This document shows positions 7,091-14,646 of a DNA stretch of 34,458 nucleotides, one piece after another. A program made the translations under genes and the position numbers. Under the pieces are notes generated by a model. That model searched no databases, was not told where the DNA came from, and saw only the letters and a program-made list of their open reading frames with translations. The stretch comes from Paenibacillus maysiensis (GTDB lineage: Bacteria; Bacillota; Bacilli; Paenibacillales; Paenibacillaceae), in NCBI RefSeq assembly GCF_000520815.1, contig NZ_ASRY01000179.1, forward strand, positions 1 to 34,458. Reading direction: 5' to 3'. Within the stretch, counting starts at the first letter, position 1. Each line of letters begins with the position of its first letter.

Positions 7091-7549
7091 GTGTTTATCA
7101 TTTTCAAAGAAATTTACTTTTACATATCTTCCGTCATGGGTATAATCGCATTCATTTTTACTGTATGGAGATTTTATCAAGACCACAGACCTTTAAAGAT
7201 CACCTCCAATATTTCACCATTCAAATTTCCCATTACAATATTTGATGAGAACGATAATCCAATTAATGAAGAATCAGAAAACTGCTTTTCAATTGAGTTA
7301 ACGCTGTACAATAAGTCTCTAAGAGCGACTACAATAAAAAGCATTTCACATAACTCTTCATTTGAGTTCCACGGTTATAGCAGCGCTGAACGGATCGATA
7401 ATTTTCATGAAGTCGGAATTATAGTGACACCTGGTGCTATTATAGAATTCAAAAATTTAATTATTCCACTTGACCAAAAATCATTGAATGTCGAAATCCA
7501 GACAACACATGGTAAGATAAAGCGTAAAGTGAGAATTACAAATAATTAA
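7091..7549 (+). CDS. Membrane-anchored hypothetical protein, the only plus-strand gene
   Basis: The 152-aa product has one N-terminal membrane helix (about residues 9-27, YISSVMGIIAFIFTVW) and a beta-rich domain of about 120 residues (SIELTLYNKSLRATTIKSIS, VTPGAIIEFKNLIIP), which looks like a membrane-tethered Ig/NTF2-size beta sandwich. No family is recognised. The start used is a GTG at 7091; AGAGGTG followed by an ATT at 7100 is an alternative. Its opposite strand, low GC, operator-like repeat upstream and convergent 14-bp overlap with the gene at 7536 mark it as an independently expressed moron, probably active in the lysogen. Confidence 0.75.
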   Translation: MFIIFKEIYFYISSVMGIIAFIFTVWRFYQDHRPLKITSNISPFKFPITIFDENDNPINEESENCFSIELTLYNKSLRATTIKSISHNSSFEFHGYSSAERIDNFHEVGIIVTPGAIIEFKNLIIPLDQKSLNVEIQTTHGKIKRKVRITNN

Positions 7550-7736
7550 GATCTTCTCTCATACGGTCTATTGTATGACCTAAAATATCGACCTCATCGT
7601 TGAATTCGACATGAGAATAAATCGACAGTGACAAGGATACTAGCAAAAGGAATCCAATAAAATGAAATTCTACGAGAGATAATATTGAAGTTGCAGAAGC
7701 CAATATTGCGATGATCATTCCAATATCTCTTTTCAC
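7536..7736 (-). CDS. Small two-helix membrane protein (66 aa)
   Basis: I prefer the GTG at 7734-7736, which forms a GTGA overlap with the stop of the 37-aa gene upstream and suggests translational coupling; a GTG at 7745 would add three residues. Two adjacent hydrophobic stretches (IGMIIAILASATSILSLV and IGFLLLVSLSLSIYS) are followed by an acidic tail (EFNDEVDILGHTIDRMREDL). Size and topology are holin- or antiholin-like, but nothing specific is recognised. It follows late promoter 2 (7916-7951) and overlaps the end of the plus-strand gene. Confidence 0.6.
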   Translation of the reverse strand: MKRDIGMIIAILASATSILSLVEFHFIGFLLLVSLSLSIYSHVEFNDEVDILGHTIDRMREDLNYL

Positions 7737-7846
7737 TTTCTCCACCCCGTTCTTTTGAACAACTTTCGCACTTTCAAATACGCATACAGCAATCCGCTTC
7801 CAAAACCGAATGAGAATATCGTCATTACTGTGTAAAATGTAACCAT
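7733..7846 (-). CDS. Very small single-helix membrane protein (37 aa)
   Basis: The ATG at 7844-7846 has GGTGGAG 8 nt upstream and the frame reads MVTFYTVMTIFSFGFGSGLL, then a Lys/Arg-rich tail (KVRKLFKRTGWRK). There is one hydrophobic helix of about 18 residues with a positive C-terminus. The stop overlaps the next gene by 4 nt (GTGA). A strong ribosome site, coupling and sensible topology make it a likely real gene. It may be a spanin- or holin-like lysis accessory, but no homology supports this. Confidence 0.6.
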   Translation of the reverse strand: MVTFYTVMTIFSFGFGSGLLYAYLKVRKLFKRTGWRK

Positions 7847-7874
7847 ACTCTGTTCTCCACCTTTATAAAAGAGT

Positions 7875-7905
7875 AAAAACCTCTCCTATGCTTGGAGAGG
7901 TTTTT
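7875..7905. terminator. Strong bidirectional terminator, leader of late promoter 2
   Basis: AAAAACCTCTCC and GGAGAGGTTTTT form a perfect 12-bp stem around TATGCTT, with A/T runs suited to both strands. It ends the unit 9278-8010 and begins only about 4 nt after the predicted start of the promoter at 7916-7951. Confidence 0.85.
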
Positions 7906-7915
7906 CTATATCTCT

Positions 7916-7951
7916 ATTTTATTTTACGTACAATGCCGTGACACTACGGAT
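7916..7951 (-). promoter_or_regulatory. Late-type promoter 2: ATCCGTAGT-N21-TAAAAT
   Basis: The box is at 7951-7943 and the -10 TAAAAT at 7921-7916, 21 nt apart. It points at the two small membrane proteins (7846-7536), with the terminator at 7875-7905 directly in the leader. Confidence 0.75.
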
Positions 7952-8009
7952 TTTATTTAAGTGAAGCTATAGCCTTATTTATTTCTTCTAATTAAGTCTT
8001 CAATCCTCT

Positions 8010-8711
8010 TCATCTTTGTTGTGAAGGGATTATTTCGTATGTTGCAGTATCATTCTTATCTGAATAAATGAATGTTAGATATAATGGCTCTTTAAGGTCG
8101 ATCTTATCATCAATCATAAAACCAGCGCCCACATATTTAGTGTATTTAGGTTGGCCTTCTCCTGGAGAAAAAACTTTTACAGGAGGATCGTACAAGTGAG
8201 TCAAACTTCCGCCTATTGGTTGAATTGTTACATCACCTTGCCTTAATACCGCATGAAATTTCCTAGCTATAGCAGGGTCGTTCGTGCCAGCTTCTATAGA
8301 AAAGTATAAGAAATTATCAATGGTATTAGTAGCATTCCTTATATCTTCTACAGTAGGTGTAATCATCTTTTGAGAATCTTCATATGACCTTTTTATGATT
8401 TGGAATGTCGGTGTGTAGAAGTATACTAAAGGTGGATTTTTCTTCATCTCAATCAGTTGGTTGTCCGACACTTTAATCAAATGACGATATTCTTCATGAA
8501 ACATGTCGCTATGATCACTCTGTGCGCCTTGAGTTATAGCCGATTGAATTTCCTCATCTGTGAAGTCGTAGTACCAATGATTTTTTGAACCTAGAACAGG
8601 TGCTTCGCCTTTCCCTGTGTCCTCAGATAGAGAAGCTGAAACGCATGCTGCTATAAAGATTCCGACAACAACCGTTAAAATAATCCACGCCCGTTTTATC
8701 TTTCTGTCCAT
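8010..8711 (-). CDS. Putative lipoprotein (233 aa)
   Basis: The N-terminus is a signal sequence with a lipobox (FIAAC, Cys near residue 23), so the protein is probably lipid-anchored outside the cell. The rest is soluble and unrecognised: HWYYDFTDEEIQSAITQG, a helical middle and a beta-rich end (PLYLTFIYSDKNDTATYEI). It starts 3 nt after the stop of the CuAO-domain gene at 8715 and has no ribosome site of its own, so translation is probably coupled. The promoter at 9312-9340 should drive both. A terminator lies beyond at 7875-7905. An exported cargo function in the lysogen, such as surface modification or superinfection exclusion, is inference. Confidence 0.7.
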   Translation of the reverse strand: MDRKIKRAWIILTVVVGIFIAACVSASLSEDTGKGEAPVLGSKNHWYYDFTDEEIQSAITQGAQSDHSDMFHEEYRHLIKVSDNQLIEMKKNPPLVYFYTPTFQIIKRSYEDSQKMITPTVEDIRNATNTIDNFLYFSIEAGTNDPAIARKFHAVLRQGDVTIQPIGGSLTHLYDPPVKVFSPGEGQPKYTKYVGAGFMIDDKIDLKEPLYLTFIYSDKNDTATYEIIPSQQR

Positions 8712-8714
8712 GAA

Positions 8715-9278
8715 CTACTTTGTGAGTGCAGCGTTGATTTCTGCTAATTCGGCTTTGTATTTCTCTATGTTTGCCTCAGCTTCTTGTATACCAATCTCTG
8801 TGTTTATCTTGGTTTCATTTCTGATTGCTAAAATATCATCAGACACGGTGGTATTCATATTCGATATCTTCTCAAGGTCAGAAACAGCTTTATCACGATC
8901 TTTTTCGGTATCGGATAAATATCTTTCAAGTTCCGCCTTTCGCCCATTCAGCTTTTCTTTAGGCCATCCTTCATATTTCCCCGTTGAAGCTGTATTTACA
9001 GATTTGGTATCGGTAGATCCATTAGTAATCTGAATTGTTTTCCCATCCACTTTTAAGTTCACTCCCAAAGAGTCGGAAACGGCGCGGAGAGGTACGTGTG
9101 CCTTCCCATCTACCACGATAGCATTTTCCGCTAACGAGTTTCCGTTGACTTTTACCGCGTACTCTCCTGCTACCTTCTCTCCGACCAAAGATTTGATTTG
9201 GTCAGCAAATGCGCTACCAGCCGTAGCAACAACTGCTCCGATCAAGACACCACTAAGTAAATAAGACCATTTTTTCAT
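8715..9278 (-). CDS. Secreted protein with copper-amine-oxidase-like stalk domain and coiled coil
   Basis: MKKWSYLLSGVLIGAVVATAG...AFA is a signal peptide. About residues 41-88 carry a CuAO-like N-domain (AHVPLRAVSDSLGVNLKVDG, then KTIQITNG), the same kind as in the endolysin. Residues about 103-187 form a charged coiled coil (RKAELERYLSDTEKDRDKAV, EAEANIEKYKAELAEI). AGGAGG lies 8 nt before the ATG. In Paenibacillus these domains occur on many exported, often wall-attached proteins. A sigma-A promoter (9312-9340) precedes it, so it is probably expressed outside the late regulon. Confidence 0.8.
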   Translation of the reverse strand: MKKWSYLLSGVLIGAVVATAGSAFADQIKSLVGEKVAGEYAVKVNGNSLAENAIVVDGKAHVPLRAVSDSLGVNLKVDGKTIQITNGSTDTKSVNTASTGKYEGWPKEKLNGRKAELERYLSDTEKDRDKAVSDLEKISNMNTTVSDDILAIRNETKINTEIGIQEAEANIEKYKAELAEINAALTK

Positions 9279-9311
9279 TAACTGTACCTCCTACATAGTA
9301 TATATGTCCTA

Positions 9312-9340
9312 ATATTACCATCAGTAGAAGGTGCAGTAAA
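9312..9340 (-). promoter_or_regulatory. Sigma-A-like promoter for the exported-protein pair
   Basis: -35 TTTACT (9340-9335), 17-nt spacer, -10 TAATAT (9317-9312) on the minus strand, about 35 nt before the gene starting at 9278. It lies partly against the 3' end of the tail-spike gene and differs from the ATCCGTAGT promoters. Confidence 0.55.
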
Positions 9341-9342
9341 CA

Positions 9343-11487
9343 TTATGTTGTCGAACTGCTAGAGGTTCCACCAGCAGGAATATTAACTGTAGCCACGGTT
9401 TTACCCCTACTGAATAATTTCAGATTTCTGGAACTCGGATCAAATGAAGCATTAGTGATTAAACCGTTAAACAGATCACCGCGAATCTCTGAAATATCAT
9501 TCTGCAAATTACTGATAGTTTGTTTTAAAAGCGTGATTTTATCTATCCCTAGTCCGTTTACTACCGCATCAGCGAAATTAATTTCTCCTTTGAAATAGAC
9601 CATATCATCCGTAGATTGAATATATACTCCCGCCATATTTCCTAAGTGAAAGCCTTCTGAATCGCCAAAAATTGCTCCTCTTGGTGAACCATTGTCCATA
9701 AACAGCAAAGCGCCTCCGTCTCCTGATTGCCCCAAGGAAATAGCTTCCCCGCCAGATGAGTTATAGGCTGTTAATCCGGTAGAGTTGATTTCAATCCTGC
9801 GGCCTTCCTTGGCTGTACGGAACAAGGCTCCTGTAATAATACCGCCTTCGATCTCATTACCGATTAATTTACTACCTCGTATTGTACTTGCATTCACAGT
9901 GCTTGCCCGTATATCTGAAGCATTCATTTCTGAGTTATCAATTTGGCCTGTAAGCTTGATTGACCTGGCAACTACATTACCCTGCATATCCACTCTAAAA
10001 GGAGCAATAGTATAGTCGTCGTTTCCGGCACTGATTCCGTTCGTATTTATTTTGGTAACATTATTACCACTACCAATTACTAAGGATACAAAGTTACCGA
10101 GTTGCCCGACGATCTGTTCCGCCACAACGCCGCGTGCTGTGATTGCTGTTCTTGCTGTTTTACCTCCGTCCGTTGTCAGAACAACACCGTTCGAAGTCAT
10201 AATGACCTGGTTCAATGAGTTGGTTTGATCCTGCAAGACGATACCGCGCTGATCGTACTTGATTTCTGTTTTAGAATTATCAATGTCGATCACGGCCTGC
10301 TTTGCAAAGGATTCAAACACTTCCGTTCGGATCTTACCATTGGAAAACAGATTATTGATAATATTCTTGTTCCGCTCCAGGTCAGAAATGATATCTGCAT
10401 AGTCCCGTAAGTTGACATTAGATATTGTAGGCTCACTGTGTTTGTCACGGCTATATGGATACTCAGTCAACTCGGTAATCCGGGCCTTGAGTTTGTTCAT
10501 GTCCATCGCCGGATCAATACACATTACAGCATCCCCCAAATGCGGCTTCGGTTCTGAGTTGTCGATTTTAAACAGGTCTGCTGTTGATACGGTTACCTCC
10601 AGCGTTACATTCTCCTGTTCAGCAAGCGCCTTGCGCGTGGCCTTTAGCAAGTCCTCCGGTTCTTCTATATCCTGTTCAATAATCTCCCCATCGTAGAACG
10701 GTACCGACTCACTGGCCCAATATTGAGCGTATGGCGATATTAAGTAATTCACCGCCAGCTTTCCGTTTACAATCGTTCCCGGTACACCGGATAGCAAGCT
10801 CAGCTCCTCGTCGGTCAGCTTGGACGCATCCATGCCAATAAACGTCCGTCCATCCTTCATTTGAGCGAACATGCGCGTCACTAGAGACTCGCCTTTGTCT
10901 TTGAAGGAACTGGATACTATGTTCTTCTTGAGTCTGTATTGAAGCCCGCTATCAGTCCCAATCTTTTTTCTAAGGTTGATTACAAAGTTATCCGGCTCGA
11001 CTTCACACTCGTACATCTGAATGATCTTATTGAGAGCTTCCAAGCACGTCCCGCGCCCGAAGTCCTTCACATCGTGTAGGTCAAACGTGTCATGTATGAC
11101 GAATGTAAATCTTCCACCTGTAGCAGCTGTAATCAGGTCTGTGAGTTGGTTGATATGGATACCATAAGCTTCAGCGATATAAGAAGCATACGGAAACTTG
11201 TAGTCGTTGAGCTTGAACATAATGTGATTACAATAGATATTTGCAGTCAGCTTTCGCCCTTCGCGTGACCGGCTCCGCGACTGAATGACATAAAATTGAC
11301 CACGCTCATCTCGAACGTGGCCTTTGATTGCTATCTTTTCTCTATAGTCTTCACTGGTCATCGGAACCATGAAGGTTAGCTCATAATCGCTATTTATGCG
11401 TCGCCGCCGCTGAATATCATAGCTGTCTACCAGCGTGCCAACGCGTCGCATGTTTTTATCAAATACTTGCATAGTTGGAGTAGCCAT
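9343..11487 (-). CDS. Tail spike / tail-associated protein (Prophage_tail family)
   Basis: The first 380 or so residues match the minor structural protein found at siphovirus tail tips (N-terminus VFDKNMRRVGTLVDSYDIQR; later TDLITAATGGRFTF, GTCLEALNKIIQMYECEVEPDN, LKARITELTEYPYSRDKHSEP). This domain forms the gp27-like hub below the distal tail protein. The rest (about 400-714) is repetitive beta structure (ITARGVVAEQIVGQLGNF, NASDIRASTVNASTIRGS, IEGGIITGALFRT), typical of a trimeric spike that contacts the cell. The tail end is Ser/Thr-rich. No peptidase or lyase motif is evident. GAGGTGA precedes the ATG, and the gene follows the distal tail-like gene by 8 nt. Confidence 0.85.
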   Translation of the reverse strand: MATPTMQVFDKNMRRVGTLVDSYDIQRRRRINSDYELTFMVPMTSEDYREKIAIKGHVRDERGQFYVIQSRSRSREGRKLTANIYCNHIMFKLNDYKFPYASYIAEAYGIHINQLTDLITAATGGRFTFVIHDTFDLHDVKDFGRGTCLEALNKIIQMYECEVEPDNFVINLRKKIGTDSGLQYRLKKNIVSSSFKDKGESLVTRMFAQMKDGRTFIGMDASKLTDEELSLLSGVPGTIVNGKLAVNYLISPYAQYWASESVPFYDGEIIEQDIEEPEDLLKATRKALAEQENVTLEVTVSTADLFKIDNSEPKPHLGDAVMCIDPAMDMNKLKARITELTEYPYSRDKHSEPTISNVNLRDYADIISDLERNKNIINNLFSNGKIRTEVFESFAKQAVIDIDNSKTEIKYDQRGIVLQDQTNSLNQVIMTSNGVVLTTDGGKTARTAITARGVVAEQIVGQLGNFVSLVIGSGNNVTKINTNGISAGNDDYTIAPFRVDMQGNVVARSIKLTGQIDNSEMNASDIRASTVNASTIRGSKLIGNEIEGGIITGALFRTAKEGRRIEINSTGLTAYNSSGGEAISLGQSGDGGALLFMDNGSPRGAIFGDSEGFHLGNMAGVYIQSTDDMVYFKGEINFADAVVNGLGIDKITLLKQTISNLQNDISEIRGDLFNGLITNASFDPSSRNLKLFSRGKTVATVNIPAGGTSSSSTT

Positions 11488-11495
11488 AAGTCACC

Positions 11496-12131
11496 TCAAT
11501 ATAAGAATTTATCCCGGTGTGTAATACGACACAGCACCGTCCTGCCTGTCTCCGGGTCTGTCCAGGTAAGATTGTTATTGCCGAGATTTAAGTCAAAGAA
11601 ATCACCATTGTACAAATGAGAAACGTTTTGCCCATTGTGAGTGATCTTGAATTTACCTGAATCAATCACAATCACCTCTCCAGGTCGAAACACATCCGTG
11701 AATTCGATATAGTCCGTATGAAATTTGGATAGCTCCGCTGTTATGCGACCCTCGCCGGACATAGGTACAGCCTGCACCAAGATTTCGCGGATATATACTG
11801 CATCTGTCATACGTCCCTCGCCCGACATTGGTACAACTTCCAAGGCATACTCACGGACAAAATCAGCCTGCGCCTTACCTTCACCGGACAGATTAGCCGC
11901 TGCTGTCATATCTAAATTAAAGTCCAATATATATTCAGTGACCGTTCCCGGCTCTGTGACATTGAAGGCCATTAGGTTAAAAGCATTGTCACCGTCAGTT
12001 CCATCCGTCTCCAGCTTCCGCGAATACATCTGTCCGCTGCCAGATAAAGAAACAGAGAGGTCTATTACGTTCCCCTCTGCTCCGTCCCCGCTGTTAAAAC
12101 CAAGACTATTAAATCCTCCACCGTTAAACAT
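11496..12131 (-). CDS. Tail protein with SGEG repeats and distal-tail-like C-terminus
   Basis: The N-terminus MFNGGGFNSLGFNSG resembles short motifs opening several Firmicute tail proteins. The middle has an internal repeat: SGSG at residue 30, then LSGEG at 81, MSGEG at 102 and MSGEG at 124, spaced 21-22 residues, each followed by a charged turn and an amphipathic strand. The last 70 residues (GEVIVIDSGKFKITHNGQN ... GNNNLTWTDPETGR) look like the C-terminal domain of siphovirus distal-tail (Dit/ORF46) proteins, so it probably forms a ring or collar at the tail tip near the spike at 9343-11487. A second Dit-like protein (14092-14646) is present, so the work may be split between them. Confidence 0.7.
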   Translation of the reverse strand: MFNGGGFNSLGFNSGDGAEGNVIDLSVSLSGSGQMYSRKLETDGTDGDNAFNLMAFNVTEPGTVTEYILDFNLDMTAAANLSGEGKAQADFVREYALEVVPMSGEGRMTDAVYIREILVQAVPMSGEGRITAELSKFHTDYIEFTDVFRPGEVIVIDSGKFKITHNGQNVSHLYNGDFFDLNLGNNNLTWTDPETGRTVLCRITHRDKFLY

Positions 12132-12148
12132 AACACCCTCCTAACTTG

Positions 12149-12168
12149 ATAAGGAAAATTTTCCTTAT
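12149..12168. repeat. Dispersed palindrome, copy 2 (perfect 20-bp)
   Basis: ATAAGGAAAATTTTCCTTAT is a perfect palindrome overlapping the stop of the XkdX gene and 17 nt before the tail gene at 12131. It is the most diverged member of the TTCAGGAAA group. Confidence 0.65.
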
Positions 12169-12305
12169 GCAAAGTCCAAGCCAGTTATGGTCTTGTATTC
12201 CTCCGGTGTTATCTCGCCAAAACGGTTTGTCTCCGTCTTCACCGCACCCTTAAGTTGTTCTGCTGTCACCCAACGTTGTTTAAATGCAAGCTCCCAAAAT
12301 CTCAT
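12165..12305 (-). CDS. XkdX family protein
   Basis: The 46-aa product reads MRFWELAFKQRWVTAEQLKG, then a short spacer and FGEITPEEYKTITGLDF. This is the full XkdX pattern: an N-terminal W, a helix with W-(I/V)-T-x-x-x-L-x-x-A-V, then a turn and IT-x-EEY-x-x-IT. XkdX proteins are encoded beside tail-fibre genes in many Bacillus and Paenibacillus phages and PBSX-like elements; their exact role is unknown. The ATG overlaps the stop of the preceding gene by ATGA and has GGGGATG upstream. At 46 aa it is of normal length for the family. Confidence 0.88.
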   Translation of the reverse strand: MRFWELAFKQRWVTAEQLKGAVKTETNRFGEITPEEYKTITGLDFA

Positions 12306-12682
12306 TTGCTTTCATCCCCTTTCAGATTCATAAGCTCTAATTGGGTAACTGCCAGCTCCGCGCCCAAGCTGGTCATTAATTGGGTCTGCCGCATGGTTTG
12401 AAGCTTCAATCGCGCCAGTTCCTGACCCATCAGTTCTGCGGTTGTTGGTTGTGCAGAACTCTTTACTATCAGACCGCCGTCTGGCGCAGTTTCGATTTCT
12501 CGTTCCTCAATCACTGCACCCTCAGGCATCGGGTTCATTACTCGATCATCATATACAGCCTCTTTCGTGATATTGCCCTCTTCGTCGTATTCGGCGGGCG
12601 AAACCAAAACAGGCCGAATCTGTTCATCCCAGGGACCGATGTTAATGACTTCACTGTTTAAAACCACCACTTTTTTTATCAT
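12302..12682 (-). CDS. Tail-fibre-associated hypothetical protein (126 aa)
   Basis: The start is the ATG that overlaps the previous stop (TAATG, 12680-12684), with GGAGGG 7 nt upstream; the longer frame to 12697 is less likely. The first half is beta-rich with a phage-like pattern (KKVVVLNSEVINIGPWDEQI, PEGAVIEEREIET), the second half a helix (TTAELMGQELARLKLQTMRQ, ending ELAVTQLELMNLKG). Proteins of this layout often sit between the fibre and XkdX genes in Firmicute phages and may be fibre chaperones or attachment parts; that is inference from position. Confidence 0.7.
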   Translation of the reverse strand: MIKKVVVLNSEVINIGPWDEQIRPVLVSPAEYDEEGNITKEAVYDDRVMNPMPEGAVIEEREIETAPDGGLIVKSSAQPTTAELMGQELARLKLQTMRQTQLMTSLGAELAVTQLELMNLKGDESK

Positions 12683-13659
12683 TAGACAGCCCTCCATCCT
12701 ATGTTGCCTGCACCGGATTCTTTAACATACAACGTAGAACTAGGTCCGCCGTCCCATCTGCGGTACAGTGATCCCACAGGAGCAGTTATCGCTCCTTCGG
12801 GACTTCCATTGCCTGAAAAGTTATTTGCCTTCAAACTGCGTAAAGATGTCCATGAAGCATCAGCGTTTTGAAAATATATATCGTCGCCTTGGAACCTCAG
12901 GACAGCTTGATCCGTAGCATCTGTTCTACGTCGAATATCCGTGGCGGACGTGTCCCAATTTTGTCCATTAGCGAACCGCACTTGACGGATAAATAATCCC
13001 GTTTCATTAGATGAAGGAGCACCAAAATAGGCTATATCCTGCGTGCTTCCTGCAGTTTGACTTAGTTGCGACGGATGCCGTACTGAAAACGTTCCGTTGA
13101 TTTGTCCTCCCGATTTTGGTAATGCGGCATCAGCGGTTGCCTTCGCAGTATTTGCAGTTGATTGCGCGTTTGCCGCTGCATTATTAGCCGTTTTCACCAA
13201 ATCATACGCGGCCTTTACTGCACTCTCTGTGGCCGCTACAGTATCCCGTGTCCCGTCAACAGCCTTGGAGAGTTGGGTGACACCCTTTTTAGTTAAAGAA
13301 GCATCCTGTGTCTTCTCTGCCACCGTAGCGGACAAGGATGTTACCTTGCCGTCGATCTCAGTAATGTTTTCCTGCGCCGCTCGAAAGTCGGCAGCGGTGA
13401 AATTACGGGCAACCCGTGTACCAACAGGCCATGCCCTCGCTACGCCTTCAAAACCGCGTAAACAGCCTTTCAACACGTTATCTTCCACACTTGTATACGT
13501 AATCGTCTCTGCTGCATCTCCATTGCCCAAAACGGCAATACCTTCGCCTTGAAGCAGTACAGACGCATTAGCAACAGTAATTTCCGTTTGTTTGTCCGTA
13601 ATCAATTCCGTCAACTCTGTTTTAGGAGAGTTGACGACTGGTGGATACATTTTTTCCAC
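12682..13659 (-). CDS. Phage tail fibre protein with fibre repeat
   Basis: The first 110 residues look like a phage-attachment domain (VLGNGDAAETITYTS, LRGFEGVARAWPVGTRVARN, FTAADFRAAQENI). A phage tail-fibre repeat follows at about 125-160 (KKGVTQLSKAVDGTRDTVAA, then ESAVKAAYD). A helical Ala/Asn-rich trimer stalk follows (NAAANAQSTANTAKATADAA), then a beta-rich tip (about 185-325) that should bind the host. A GTG start has AGGTG 6 nt upstream. It forms a tight cluster with 12302 (1-nt overlap) and 13669 (9-nt gap). The tip shows no recognised enzymatic motif. Confidence 0.82.
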   Translation of the reverse strand: MEKMYPPVVNSPKTELTELITDKQTEITVANASVLLQGEGIAVLGNGDAAETITYTSVEDNVLKGCLRGFEGVARAWPVGTRVARNFTAADFRAAQENITEIDGKVTSLSATVAEKTQDASLTKKGVTQLSKAVDGTRDTVAATESAVKAAYDLVKTANNAAANAQSTANTAKATADAALPKSGGQINGTFSVRHPSQLSQTAGSTQDIAYFGAPSSNETGLFIRQVRFANGQNWDTSATDIRRRTDATDQAVLRFQGDDIYFQNADASWTSLRSLKANNFSGNGSPEGAITAPVGSLYRRWDGGPSSTLYVKESGAGNIGWRAV

Positions 13660-13668
13660 GCTTCACAC

Positions 13669-14079
13669 CTACCCTTCGTCTACTTTTATTTGCCCGGCCA
13701 GAAACCGAAGCGTGTCATTCGTCTGGACCGTGCGCGGTGTTTTGACTGCCCCGTGATATACAAGATTGCCCCCGGTTGCCGCTGTGCGGATGCCGATATG
13801 AGTTACCAGCCCCCAATCTGCTGAGGCAATCGGGAAAGATACGTCTGCTGTGCTGGATGTAACCGCCCTACGGTCTGCGATAGCGGGTTCGGAAAAAGTC
13901 ACAACTCGACGCGCATAGCCTCCGCCGCTCACCTCCTGCCCTGTGTCAGCATCCGTGGGACTACTGGTGTACAAGGCAATGTACAGCGTCTGCGGTGATG
14001 CAAAATTAATACCACGCAAAGCGGCGTTGATGCAGGCCGTTTTCCACCAGTTGCTTTTACTCAAAAGTATGTCTGCCAA
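13669..14079 (-). CDS. Tail-tip / fibre-associated protein (Gp80-like)
   Basis: The 136-aa protein starts at TTG with GGAGG 8 nt upstream. MADILLSKSNWWKTACINAA and LYIALYTSSPTDADTGQEVS, GGGYARRVVTF and WGLVTHIGIRTAATGGNLVY give the beta-sandwich pattern (ALYTS, GGGYAR, a hydrophobic GIxxA strand) seen in small phage proteins encoded beside fibres and related to mycobacteriophage gp80. Members may decorate or cap the fibre; the function is not established. Its position between the distal tail protein and fibre gene agrees. Confidence 0.6.
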   Translation of the reverse strand: MADILLSKSNWWKTACINAALRGINFASPQTLYIALYTSSPTDADTGQEVSGGGYARRVVTFSEPAIADRRAVTSSTADVSFPIASADWGLVTHIGIRTAATGGNLVYHGAVKTPRTVQTNDTLRFLAGQIKVDEG

Positions 14080-14091
14080 TATAAATACCTC

Positions 14092-14646
14092 CTATTCAAT
14101 CTGATATTCGTTTGCAATACGGAAATTCCGTATGTCGTTATTACCGATGTTGGTCAGGACGATAACGGGACTTGCCCTTTCGTCGCCAACTGACGTAACT
14201 GAAACAGTCTGCGGCGACTGGGTGATGGTGACCTCTTTGATGTTTTCCTCAGATTCGGGAAACGGATGCTCACCCATTTTGATTGGTATGGTCAGCTCCC
14301 CATCCCAAAGTATCTTTTCTATATCCAATGTCCCCGCATAACGCCCGATGTATCTCCTTCCCGGCAGGTCGGAAAACGTGAATACGATATCCCCTTTTTT
14401 GGCATTAAAAAGAGCCGCCACTTGGGCGACTCTCCTATGGTAATCAAGGGTAGTATCATCCGCCATGACAACGCACTCCAGGTTAACCACCCGCGCCCCG
14501 TAGGTGCTGCCAAAATCCAGTTCTCCGTCGCGCTCAGCTATTTCAAGACTGTGATCCTTTGTCGGTGGCAATACCGGTATATTATGCGTTTTAAGCCCTA
14601 ATCCAATGGATTTAAAGGATTTCCCGTCCGCCGTAGCGTCGATCAT
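14092..14646 (-). CDS. Distal tail protein (Dit / Sipho_tail family)
   Basis: The 184-aa protein has the N-terminal domain of siphovirus distal tail proteins: PPTKDHSLEIAERDGELDFG, YGARVVNLECVV, then the helix YHRRVAQVAALFNAKKG and LPGRRYIGRYAGTLDIEKIL. It forms a hexameric ring joining tail tube to tip. The ATG overlaps the tape-measure stop (TAATG), the usual order of tape measure then Dit. The C-terminal 50 residues look like a short galectin-like extension (QSPQTVSVTSVGDERASPVI). Confidence 0.85.
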   Translation of the reverse strand: MIDATADGKSFKSIGLGLKTHNIPVLPPTKDHSLEIAERDGELDFGSTYGARVVNLECVVMADDTTLDYHRRVAQVAALFNAKKGDIVFTFSDLPGRRYIGRYAGTLDIEKILWDGELTIPIKMGEHPFPESEENIKEVTITQSPQTVSVTSVGDERASPVIVLTNIGNNDIRNFRIANEYQIE

